Assembly (NCBI RefSeq): GCF_019038415.1
Contig: NZ_JAFKRG010000025.1
Coordinates: 1 to 36,837, forward strand
Source of the DNA: Synechococcus sp. CCY 9618
GTDB taxonomy: Bacteria > Cyanobacteriota > Cyanobacteriia > PCC-6307 > Cyanobiaceae
DNA length: 36,837 bases
Direction: 5' to 3'
In this document: piece by piece, positions 25,559 through 33,370 of the stretch
Layout: each line of letters starts with the position of its first letter
Position numbering within the stretch: the first letter of the stretch is position 1
Position numbers and translations under genes: made by a program
The notes under the pieces: generated by a model
The model's input: only the letters and a program-made list of their open reading frames with translations
What the model was told of the DNA's origin: nothing
Database searches by the model: none

Positions 25559-26808
25559 AACAGCTCACGGGACTGCAGCAGTACGTGGTCGTCACGGCCA
25601 ACTACTGGGCCTTCACCCTCACCGATGGGGCCCTGCGGATGCTGGTGGTGTTCCACTTTCACCAGCTCGGCTACTCCACCCTGGAGATCGCCTTTCTGTT
25701 TCTTTTCTACGAATTCTTCGGCATCCTCACCAACCTCTACGGCGGCTGGCTGGGGGCGCGCTTCGGGCTGCGGCTCACCCTCTGGGCCGGAACGCTGATG
25801 CAGGTGGCAGCCCTGCTGATGCTGATTCCGGTGGCCGACAGCTGGCCGCGCTGGTGGAGTGTGGCCTACGTGATGGTGGCCCAGGCGATCAGCGGCATCG
25901 CCAAGGACCTCAACAAGATGAGCGCCAAGAGCGCCATCAAGACGGTGGTGCCGGAAACCCCCGAGGACCACAGCCGGGGCGAGGCCCAGCTGTTCCAATG
26001 GGTGGCGATCCTCACCGGCTCCAAGAACGCCCTCAAGGGGGTGGGTTTCTTCCTGGGGGGATTGCTGCTCACCACGATCGGGTTCAGCGCCGCCGTTGGG
26101 GCCATGGCCGCGGGCCTGTTTGTTTCCTTCCTGATCACCCTGGTGCTGCCCGGCGAGATCGGGCGCATGAAGCAGAAGCCGGCGTTCGGAGCGCTGTTCT
26201 CGAAATCGCAGGGCATCAACGTGCTGTCGCTGGCGCGCTTCTTCCTGTTCGGCGCCCGTGATGTCTGGTTCGTGGTGGCCCTGCCGGTGTTCCTGCAATC
26301 AGTGCTGGGATGGAAATACTGGGAAGCCGGTGGCTTCATGGGCCTGTGGGTGATCGGCTACGGGATCATTCAGGCCTCGGTGCCGGCCCTGCGGCGCAGC
26401 TGGGGCAAAAGCGGTCCGCCAGGGGTGTCTGCCGTGCAGTTCTGGAGCGCCGTGCTGACGGCCATCCCCGGCCTGATCGCCATCAGCCTGTGGCGCAATG
26501 TGGGCAATCCCGGGGTTGCGGTGGTGGTGGGCCTGGCAGCCTTCGGGGCCGTGTTCGCGATGAATTCCTCCATCCACAGCTACATGGTGCTGGCCTACAC
26601 CGATGCCGAATCGGTGAGCCTCAACGTGGGCTTCTATTACATGGCCAATGCGGCGGGCCGGCTGGTGGGCACGTTGCTCTCCGGTGCCCTGTTCCTGGTG
26701 GGCGGCCTGCAGGCCTGCCTGTGGGCCTCATGCCTGCTGGTGGCCCTGGCCTTCCTCTCAGGGATCCGTCTGCCGCCGCCCCTGCGGCAGCAGCTGGAGG
26801 CGGCCTGA
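25555..26808 (+). CDS. arsJ: Organoarsenical efflux MFS transporter ArsJ
   Basis: The 417-aa product is a major facilitator superfamily protein with about 12 membrane spans. The N-terminal [31 protein letters not shown] and [19 protein letters not shown], and later [21 protein letters not shown], are as I recall them for ArsJ. ArsJ expels 1-arseno-3-phosphoglycerate made by the adjacent GAPDH; the product then decays to arsenate outside the cell. The ATG overlaps the gap stop (ATGA), so both proteins are made together under ArsR control. No truncation is seen. Confidence 0.93.
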   Translation: MKQLTGLQQYVVVTANYWAFTLTDGALRMLVVFHFHQLGYSTLEIAFLFLFYEFFGILTNLYGGWLGARFGLRLTLWAGTLMQVAALLMLIPVADSWPRWWSVAYVMVAQAISGIAKDLNKMSAKSAIKTVVPETPEDHSRGEAQLFQWVAILTGSKNALKGVGFFLGGLLLTTIGFSAAVGAMAAGLFVSFLITLVLPGEIGRMKQKPAFGALFSKSQGINVLSLARFFLFGARDVWFVVALPVFLQSVLGWKYWEAGGFMGLWVIGYGIIQASVPALRRSWGKSGPPGVSAVQFWSAVLTAIPGLIAISLWRNVGNPGVAVVVGLAAFGAVFAMNSSIHSYMVLAYTDAESVSLNVGFYYMANAAGRLVGTLLSGALFLVGGLQACLWASCLLVALAFLSGIRLPPPLRQQLEAA

Positions 26809-26852
26809 GCCAGGGCGACGCTTCGCCTGCGCCGCATCCAAAGAGCAGGGCC

Positions 26853-27090
26853 CTAATAGGGAATCGTGTAGGTGTTGCCCCGCTCACTGCGCACCAGGAA
26901 GGCGGAGGAGATCTGCCGGTAGGTGGCCAGGGTGGTGCGGCCATTGCTGGGCTCAGCAGGGCCAGGGTTCGCCCACCTTCTCCATCTCGATCTGCTTGCC
27001 GTCGGAGCGGAAGGTGACCGTGAACGAGGTGGAGCCGCCCGCGACCAGGCAGGCTTCAACGGCGCACAGGGCCACCAGTGGGGATCGCAT
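26853..27090 (-). pseudogene. Frame-broken small exported protein gene
   Basis: On the minus strand an ATG at 27090 opens MRSPLVALCAVEACLVAGGS (signal-like), then STSFTVTFRSDGKQIEMEKVGEPW, and stops within 50 residues. The next frame continues with protein-like sequence GRTTLATYRQISSAFLVRSE and NTYTIPY, stopping at 26853. Together they look like one about 78-residue secreted protein split by a frameshift near 26955-26965. I do not recognise the family. A sequencing error or a real pair of unrelated frames cannot be excluded. Confidence 0.4.
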
Positions 27091-27163
27091 CGGGCAGGGG
27101 CGCCGGGACAATCCACTCTCGCCCCCGCTGGGCGCAGGGCCGCCCCATCGATGTCGTGGCGCG

Positions 27164-27511
27164 TCAACTCTCATGGTCGCCTGCAAGCAGGATGTCGACC
27201 AACGCTTCCAGGACCTCAGTCATTTTCACAGGATTCAGCCGGCCGGCCACTCCAGAATTGATCGAGAAATTCGCAGTGAACAACTTACCGATGCGGACAA
27301 AGCTCTCACGCTTGAGCCCTCCATTGTCAAAGTCACTTTCCAGAAGCGGAATTGCCAGCCTATCTGTGTAGGACTTGCTGGTGATCTGACACAGCACAAA
27401 GTCCCAGATTCCAACGTCTGCAATGACCAAGGCCGGCCTGCGCTTGGCTTGCGACAGGTCGGAATAGGGGAACAGGATGAGTACGACGTCACCTATTGCA
27501 GGTGGGCCCAT
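27164..27511 (-). CDS. MazF/PemK-like toxin
   Basis: The 115-aa protein matches the PemK/MazF fold, ribosome-dependent or -independent mRNA endoribonucleases of type II toxin-antitoxin systems. Signatures: GDVVLILFPYSDLSQAKRRPALVI at the start (beta-barrel with the conserved basic residues), then LCQITSK, and a later SFVRIGKLFT with the catalytic-region basic/hydroxyl residues. The ATG at 27511 overlaps the antitoxin stop by 19 nt, the usual toxin-after-antitoxin order. GC is lower than in the flanking core genes, consistent with acquisition. Confidence 0.87.
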   Translation of the reverse strand: MGPPAIGDVVLILFPYSDLSQAKRRPALVIADVGIWDFVLCQITSKSYTDRLAIPLLESDFDNGGLKRESFVRIGKLFTANFSINSGVAGRLNPVKMTEVLEALVDILLAGDHES

Positions 27512-27702
27512 GCAGCTTCCTCTTCTGAGTTCAGCCAGTCAGCCGCTAGAGCCGTTTCACTTAAGACAACTCCGCTGATGACAGAGTCAGGGTCGTCAAC
27601 AGGAACGGAAACGAACACCTTCGCCCCCGCCTTCAGATGGACAGAGCTCTGGATTCTGATACGTCCATCTTTTTCAACGACAGCCTCAAATATGTTGTCC
27701 AT
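27493..27702 (-). CDS. Antitoxin of the MazF/PemK-like pair
   Basis: The 69-aa product lies directly before the toxin gene and overlaps it by 19 nt. The N-terminal half (IFEAVVEKDGRIRIQSSVHLKAGAKVFVSVP) is a small beta-rich, AbrB-like or DUF2281-like DNA-binding fold. The C-terminal half is acidic (LSETALAADWLNSEEEAAWAHL), as expected for the toxin-binding tail; this tail recurs in antitoxins of this kind. It probably represses its own promoter, in the 193-nt gene-free interval upstream (27703-27895). No other gene is seen in that interval. Confidence 0.82.
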   Translation of the reverse strand: MDNIFEAVVEKDGRIRIQSSVHLKAGAKVFVSVPVDDPDSVISGVVLSETALAADWLNSEEEAAWAHLQ

Positions 27703-27895
27703 AGGAATGTGCCAGTTCTCCTACGTCAGTATTCATTGAGCATAGCTCCAATGTTGTCGGCGTGAAAACAAGCGCGAACGCCACCTCTGAGATAGAGGGT
27801 CGAAAGGCCTCTTCTGCGCAGACGACATTGATCTCCGCCAGGCGAATCAATGCAGATCGGCTGCGGAGGGTGGTGCTGCATCTTCCACGCCCCGC

Positions 27896-28981
27896 TCACC
27901 CCCCCAACCCCCTACAAGCCCGCAACACCACATCGGCGCAGCGCCCGTACACAGCGGCCCGCCAGGCGGGGCTGTCGATCAGGAAGGCATCGCGCACCTG
28001 GCGGCGGATCGCTTCGCGGTGGGTGGTGGGGCGATCGGGCACGGCGTGCAGCCAGGCATCGGCGCGCAGGGCCGCCAGCACCTGATCGATCGGGCGGGTG
28101 CCGAACTCCAGGGCCAGAACGGTGAGCTCCACCGCAGGGAGCATTCGGCGCAGAAACACCGGCAACGAGCCCGACACCTCCGATGAGCTGGACGGGCCCA
28201 GGCCGGGCCGGGTGACCTCCGGGCCATACCAGCGCTGCAGCCGCTCCCAGTCATCGCCTGTGGCGCCGCTGCCGATCAGCTCCCCGAAGCCCCAGGGGCC
28301 CAGGCCGGTGTGCAGGTCGATCACCGCCAGGCGGCGGCAGGCCGGGCCCAGGTGCTCGGTGAGGATCTTCTCCAGGGTGGACAGCGACCAGCTGGGGCGG
28401 CTGCCGCCATAGAAGAGGCCGGTGGGATGGGTGTACTGGCCGCGCTGCAGCGCCGCCTGGTAGGCGGCCATCCCGTGCCCGCGGATGAAGGCCTCCAGCA
28501 GGATGTCGGCCCGTTGCCGCTCGGGCCCGTCCCAGTCGCCGGGCAGCAGGGCGTCGTGGAGGGCGTCGTAGGCCGGGTTCTGGGGCAGGGGGCCGCAGAA
28601 GTCGAGGCCGTTGCGGTTGAGATCAATGTTTTGTTCGTTGCCGCGGCGCAGCCAGGCGAAGCCATGGGGGTTGAGGGCATGGATCAGCAGCGCCCCGCCG
28701 CCGGCCGGCAGGGCGCCGTGGAGTTCATCCAGCAACACGCCCACCTGGCAACCAGATCCGGCCAGGCCCTCCACGCCGTGGGTGCCGGAGATCAGCAGCA
28801 GCAGGGACTCGGGCTCGGCGGGGCCCAGGGCCGCCGCATCGATGGCGAGCGGCTCGCCGGCCGGGCCGCGGTGATCGGGCAGGACATGGCTGGTGAGCCG
28901 GGCGCCGGCGCCAACGACGGCGGCCAGGAACGCCTCACGGGCCGAGCGGTAATCGGGGCGGAAGAAGTCGCTGGTGGCCAT
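27896..28981 (-). CDS. DUF2817 family M14-like zinc carboxypeptidase
   Basis: The ATG at 28981 gives 361 aa. The protein matches DUF2817, a branch of the M14 carboxypeptidase/succinylglutamate-desuccinylase fold. The zinc and substrate residues are in place: H68 and E71 in SGTHGVEG, ALNPHGFAWLRRGNE followed by NIDLNRN, AVIDLHTGLG (zinc histidine) and a late ALEFGTRP glutamate. Likely hydrolyses an amide or peptide; the substrate is unknown. No signal peptide. High GC, so it appears native, although it lies between two low-GC acquired segments. Confidence 0.85.
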   Translation of the reverse strand: MATSDFFRPDYRSAREAFLAAVVGAGARLTSHVLPDHRGPAGEPLAIDAAALGPAEPESLLLLISGTHGVEGLAGSGCQVGVLLDELHGALPAGGGALLIHALNPHGFAWLRRGNEQNIDLNRNGLDFCGPLPQNPAYDALHDALLPGDWDGPERQRADILLEAFIRGHGMAAYQAALQRGQYTHPTGLFYGGSRPSWSLSTLEKILTEHLGPACRRLAVIDLHTGLGPWGFGELIGSGATGDDWERLQRWYGPEVTRPGLGPSSSSEVSGSLPVFLRRMLPAVELTVLALEFGTRPIDQVLAALRADAWLHAVPDRPTTHREAIRRQVRDAFLIDSPAWRAAVYGRCADVVLRACRGLGG

Positions 28982-29409
28982 GGGGGTGGGGGTGGGGCCG
29001 TGGGCGATCAGCAGGGGTGGTCGTTGTGGCGCGGCAGCGCGAGAATGGATGGCTTCAGGGCGTAACGGTATGGATTGGGATCGGCGGCTGGGTCGGAACC
29101 GCTGCGATGACTCATCCAATACTCGCTGCTCTCCGTCTGCAAGCACCAGCTCCATTCTTCGCTGAAGCAGAACGGCACTTGGATTCCGATCAACATGAGC
29201 ATCGCTTGGATGTCGTTACACAAGACATTGCAGACGATTCCCTCAGCAACGAGCTCATCCTTCTCCCCCTCGAGAACGAGAATTTTCTTCGTCTCGATGG
29301 CGGGCAGGATTGGGCGAGAATGAAAGCACCTCTAACGCTCCAGATCAGAAGCGGGCCGAGACTTGGAAAATGATGAGTTATTCTTGCTTACGTCTTCTAC
29401 ATTTGGAAG
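28982..29409. other. Gene-poor left flank of the low-GC island
   Basis: No supported gene is seen here. GC falls from core level to about half across the first 200 nt. A 71-codon minus-strand frame (29008-29223) and a 118-codon plus-strand frame (29017-29373) both exist, but neither has a recognisable domain, and they overlap. They could be remnants of genes lost when the island arrived. Confidence 0.5.
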
Positions 29410-29632
29410 ATATTAGCCGTACCTAGAAGGTCCAGATGGACGCTACGTCGATCCGAATTGGGTGGCACGAAGAGTCGGTCTGATGGGTGTGTGGAGCTCG
29501 AGAGCTACCACCCCGAGCAAATAGCATCGTTGCAAGATGCCGAAATAATGCCCGGTATGATCTGATCGAAATCAAGAAGAAACGACCGAGAACGCCGACG
29601 AGACTCCTCCTGCCTTCAAAATCGTAACACAC
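29410..29632 (-). ncRNA. Candidate structured RNA downstream of drt3b
   Basis: This gene-free segment directly follows the drt3b stop. Read on the minus strand it contains hairpins: GCATC/GATGC (29524-29540), a near-perfect 8-bp stem with one bulge (GTGGAGCT/AGCTACCAC, 29491-29511) and GTCC/GGAC (29430-29441). An ACACAC tract (plus-strand GTGTGT at 29487-29492) overlaps the base of the second stem. Type 3 DRT systems carry an associated non-coding RNA, and an ACACAC template for GT-repeat synthesis has been reported for them as I recall. Boundaries are a guess; a random hexamer is a real alternative. Confidence 0.33.
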
Positions 29633-31735
29633 TCAGTACACACTGGTCCGCTGGCGGCGTTCAAGACTTCGAAAAAGTGACACGTCCTGCCAGTCGCTGA
29701 ACCATGGATGACTTTCAAGCCACTGCACAGCTCCTGTCAACTCCGCATTAGCCCTTGACTTACGCGTTCCGAGTTTTTCTACGGAGTCCTTGAGCAGTTT
29801 CTTCCTGAAGTCCTTTGAGAAGTGCGGGCAGGACAAAGCATCAAGCACCAAGTGAGTCACCTCTGAGGATGCTTCCAAGTCAACCTTAGAACAGTCGCGA
29901 ACACGATCAGCTATTGCTTGCTCGACTTCACGCACAGCATCCTCGTATCCCTTGCGGCCACCGGAATACCTCGCGAGCGTGATCAGGGAGAAGTAGTCAA
30001 GCTTGGACAACAGACCACCCTTTGGAACTACCCAAAGCTTCAATATGTGCCATGGAATTTCAAATTCCGCCCCCAACTGCCCAACCAGAGTTACCACATT
30101 TAGCGTTTCCAGCCCTGCACCTTGCATGGCTGGCCTCACCTCCGCGGTCTCCCTGAGAAAAGCGGTAGCCGAACGGAACACCTGCTCCTCCACAGCAAGT
30201 TTGACATCCCGTAAGCCAGTATATTCTAGGAATGACAATGCCAGCAGGATTGAGCTAGCCAGCCTTGTAGAGTGGTCCACAGTTGGTGAAACGGCATATA
30301 AGAAAAAAACCAGTTCGACAAGTAGCAATATGCATCGCCTGTACTTCGATGCGTCTCCATCTGAAACACTTTCTACCTGGCAAATTCGAATAAGATGGTT
30401 TGAGAGTGCGGGGATGAGGTAACCCGTAACCAAGCCGTAACCGAACTCGCTGCTACTGCAAACAGCCCGAATCTGCTTGAGGAACGCCGCCTTTAGTCTG
30501 TGAATACTTCGTATCTCCTTCGGAACGACTGCGAACTTCGGACTAGGCTCTCTAACCTCATCAGGAAGACCGGCTGCCTCTTCATCTGATAGATTTTTTA
30601 GATCCGCGCCTGGGTCAGCGCCAACACTTGACCGCATCGAAATAGTATCGATTAAGGCCGCTAATGGTCCCTTGATTCGTTCAATTGCCGCGGAGCGCTC
30701 GGTGATGAAGGGCCTTGCAAGCTTGATGGTTTTTTTGGAATTGATGGACAGGTGGTAGGTTTCCAGTTCAGCCGCGACCACTTCCGCAACCTCTGCCGCT
30801 ACCACTTCGTTAGCCGCGAAGACAAAGTAGTCATCTACATACCTGCGAACTACAAACCTCCCCGAGAGATGATCCCTACGTTTTTCTATGAACTTTGCCG
30901 CCCGGGCGTCTACGTCCTGAAGGATGATCTCAGCGAAGATCCGGCTCAGTTCAGGACCAACTAGAATTCCATTTGTCTCCGCCCAGTTGGCATCTCTCAT
31001 TTCGCGATCGATTTCGCCACCAAATGTGTTTGCACTCGCATCAATATGTTGCTTCACAACGCCTTTGGACTTCATTGCCCACGAAACAGAGTGGGTATAG
31101 ATGCTGCCAAAGCAGTTGCTTATGTCGAGCATCCAAAGAACAGGGTAACGCCGCTCCAAACCCAGGAACTCCTCGGATTCAAAGAACTTGTGCAGCCGAC
31201 GGTAGCCAGTATAGGCAAAAAACGAGGTTGGGTGGCGGAACAGAAAATGCTCAGAGTCAAGATCAACGCCAGCCGCAGCATGCTTAAGGTGATGGATGTT
31301 CTGATTCGAGTTTTCCACTAATGTGCGGCTACCGGCCTTCTTGGGAGCACGCAGAGACCAGCTGCTTCGCTGACAGTAATGAACCATCAACAAGTGGCGA
31401 TGCCTGTACATCTGAGCCCACCGTATCTGATTGCGGGGATGTGGAAGAGCCAGTTTCCGGTCCTTAACCGGACTCACTCGTACAGAGTATTGATAGGGAC
31501 GAGATGGGCTATTGTTCTTAGGATCAGGGTGTGGATCCAAGAGCTTAGCGATGAATGCTTCAAGCAATTCCGAGCCCGGCCACGAGCCTGCCCTTAGATC
31601 CTGCCGATGGGCCCTAGCCCATTGGTAGGTGCCCTCGTTGCTGAAGAAAAGAGGAACCTCCACGGGAGTGGTATCCGTCAGGAGGACGCGCAGAAAGTCG
31701 GAATCTCTTAGGGACTGCGTTTGATGTTTAGGCAT
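29633..31735 (-). CDS. drt3b: Antiviral reverse transcriptase, Drt3b-like
   Basis: From the ATG at 31735 the protein has 700 aa; an upstream TTG at 31753 is a weaker option. A long N-terminal region precedes the polymerase core: motif A LDISNCFGSIYTHS with D204, motif B-like NGILVGPELSRIFAE, and motif C RRYVDDYFVF with YVDD at 299-302, so both catalytic aspartates of motif C are intact. About 370 mostly helical residues follow, with no nuclease or protease motif that I recognise. Size, order and pairing with the upstream RT match Drt3b (UG8) of type 3 defense-associated RT systems. The start overlaps the drt3a stop by 8 nt. GC is near one half. Confidence 0.83.
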   Translation of the reverse strand: MPKHQTQSLRDSDFLRVLLTDTTPVEVPLFFSNEGTYQWARAHRQDLRAGSWPGSELLEAFIAKLLDPHPDPKNNSPSRPYQYSVRVSPVKDRKLALPHPRNQIRWAQMYRHRHLLMVHYCQRSSWSLRAPKKAGSRTLVENSNQNIHHLKHAAAGVDLDSEHFLFRHPTSFFAYTGYRRLHKFFESEEFLGLERRYPVLWMLDISNCFGSIYTHSVSWAMKSKGVVKQHIDASANTFGGEIDREMRDANWAETNGILVGPELSRIFAEIILQDVDARAAKFIEKRRDHLSGRFVVRRYVDDYFVFAANEVVAAEVAEVVAAELETYHLSINSKKTIKLARPFITERSAAIERIKGPLAALIDTISMRSSVGADPGADLKNLSDEEAAGLPDEVREPSPKFAVVPKEIRSIHRLKAAFLKQIRAVCSSSEFGYGLVTGYLIPALSNHLIRICQVESVSDGDASKYRRCILLLVELVFFLYAVSPTVDHSTRLASSILLALSFLEYTGLRDVKLAVEEQVFRSATAFLRETAEVRPAMQGAGLETLNVVTLVGQLGAEFEIPWHILKLWVVPKGGLLSKLDYFSLITLARYSGGRKGYEDAVREVEQAIADRVRDCSKVDLEASSEVTHLVLDALSCPHFSKDFRKKLLKDSVEKLGTRKSRANAELTGAVQWLESHPWFSDWQDVSLFRSLERRQRTSVY

Positions 31736-32954
31736 ACTTCCAGCACCCCACAATTTTCCCCACCCTTTGACTGGAGAACTTGGTCAATTGTCGAGTGCGA
31801 TGACCGGCGATGAAGGAGTACCGCGCCAGGTGTCGGCGTTGCCCGTTAGTGAGTGCTGCCGCAAGGCTCCTACTCAGCGAAGTTTTGCGACCCAACAGCA
31901 GCGCCCTCAGGAACGAGTCCAGCTTCGACAGTCCGCTTTCGCCCTGGTCATATGTGCTTGCGGAAACGGCAGGGTACGAGTAGAAAATTCCCACCTTAGG
32001 TCGATGCCCTTTCTGCCCGCCTGGAATTCTATAGTTCCCACTGAGGGCGCGGATTCGATCCTCAAATAGCGCGTAGTCATGGTCGATCAAGAACGCTCGG
32101 GCCGACAAGCACAGTCGTGATGAAACCTTTTCTATTTTCGCAGGTGCAATATCAATTGAAACCGCGTTTTTGTTTTTCTTTTGGGGCGTGATGGTGTACC
32201 GGTAGCCAAGGAATTCGATATGGCTGGGGAGCTTGTTGGCCTGCCCACCTTCGATCAATACGCCATGTGACTTTTCATGGTTGAGGCGCAGCCCACCCCG
32301 AGTTCGCAATTGGTCTCGAAGCCATGACTTTAGGTCAAGATGCTTGGCTTCCGCCGATGTCACAACGATAATGTCGTCTACGTATCTGGAATAGAAGTAA
32401 ATGTGATCATGGTTTGACAGGGCCCTGTCAATTGGCAGCAGGTAGTCCTCAGAGAGTACGGCGCTGGAAGGAACTCCTCGTGGGAGTCCGACAACGCCTT
32501 GTTCGGTACAGCCCTGGAAAAGAGAGCGCATGACCCGCACTGCTGATCGGGGCAAGCCAAGGTCATCTATCAGCCGCAGTTCGATCTGTTCTCTTGGTAT
32601 TGACTCATAGAACTGCCGCAGATCGAACCGATGAACTACAAAGGGAATGCCTTCTGAGAACATATTTGCGACAGTCGCATTCACTAAATGACGGTTGGCC
32701 TGCTTCACTCGTGTAACCTTCGAAAAGGTTGCCGTCGCCGCAGAGACCAGTAGGCGGTCCAGCATGTCCAGTGGTTGGTAAACCTCGAATTTTCCTCTGG
32801 GGCTTCTGAACAGCTGCATGGTCCACATCGGGCCCATTGCTCGACAGTGGGCCTCTTCAATGGAGCCCGTCCCGAAGATCGGAATTGCTTCCAGCCTCGG
32901 GTCGGCGTCACGAATGGCTCTTAGGCCGGCAAGTGTCATGGGACTAGAGAGCAT
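31728..32954 (-). CDS. drt3a: Antiviral reverse transcriptase, Drt3a-like
   Basis: The ATG at 32954 follows GGAG with a 4-nt spacing and gives 408 aa. A GTG at 33026 would add 24 residues. The RT core is complete: motif A VHRFDLRQFYESI with D111, motif B GLPRGVPSSAVLSE (157-169), motif C YSRYVDDIIVV with YVDD at 191-194, and motif D/E-like LNHEKSH and IEFLGYRY. The C-terminal thumb-like region is basic. Together with drt3b this is the two-RT layout of DRT type 3 (UG3 + UG8), in which both RTs and an ncRNA give phage resistance. No group II intron domain V or maturase region is seen. Confidence 0.83.
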   Translation of the reverse strand: MLSSPMTLAGLRAIRDADPRLEAIPIFGTGSIEEAHCRAMGPMWTMQLFRSPRGKFEVYQPLDMLDRLLVSAATATFSKVTRVKQANRHLVNATVANMFSEGIPFVVHRFDLRQFYESIPREQIELRLIDDLGLPRSAVRVMRSLFQGCTEQGVVGLPRGVPSSAVLSEDYLLPIDRALSNHDHIYFYSRYVDDIIVVTSAEAKHLDLKSWLRDQLRTRGGLRLNHEKSHGVLIEGGQANKLPSHIEFLGYRYTITPQKKNKNAVSIDIAPAKIEKVSSRLCLSARAFLIDHDYALFEDRIRALSGNYRIPGGQKGHRPKVGIFYSYPAVSASTYDQGESGLSKLDSFLRALLLGRKTSLSRSLAAALTNGQRRHLARYSFIAGHRTRQLTKFSSQRVGKIVGCWKYA

Positions 32955-33370
32955 AAAACTCCACAGCACAGGCCAATTTAGACTTCTTATTCGGTGGGGC
33001 GACGCGTGCGGTCTGCCGATGTCCACTTTTCTCAGACTTTCACCGGTAGTCTTGCCTGCTCAGGAGCCTGTCAGCGTTGTCTCCGTCAGGCGCGCCCTGC
33101 ATGATGGAGTGGGCTACCACATAGTGCTCATAACTTGTTTTTCGGCGGTTTCCGTGAACTACACCCACAATGTGATCCCATTCTGAGAACTCCTCGGGAA
33201 ACTGCTGGAGAGGTTCCCTCAATCCCTGGCGCTGCATGGCCTTGCGAAAGCAACGTCCACGTTGTAGCAGTGGCTCACGGGTCCCATCACCCCCTGTATC
33301 CAGAGATACCCAAGTCTTGCCAACCTCCCCACATTGAGCAGTTCAAGTCCCGCAAAGAGATCCAGCCCGC
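32955..33370 (-). other. Leader region upstream of drt3a
   Basis: This 416-nt stretch separates drt3a from the broken MFS gene and probably holds the DRT promoter. A 65-codon minus-strand frame (33040-33237, starting QRQGLREPLQQFPEEF) is protein-like, and the frame before it (to 33219) reads DLFAGLELLNVGRLARLGYL. They could be two pieces of one frame-broken gene. No domain is recognised. The segment may alternatively encode the DRT-associated RNA. Confidence 0.45.

Noticed and set aside
27762-28085. Plus-strand frame over the end of the DUF2817 gene
   Set aside because: Low-complexity shadow of the peptidase coding strand with no recognisable domain.
29017-29373. 118-codon plus-strand frame at the left island edge
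   Set aside because: No domain, overlaps an equally weak opposite frame, and spans the GC transition; not supportable as a gene.
29374-33370. A group II intron as the source of the reverse transcriptases
   Set aside because: No domain V-like hairpin is seen behind the RT genes, no intron 5' consensus is evident, and two unlike RTs in overlapping tandem do not fit an intron-encoded protein.
29374-33370. Diversity-generating retroelement
   Set aside because: I see no template/variable repeat pair and no CLec-type target protein nearby; two RTs are present instead of one.
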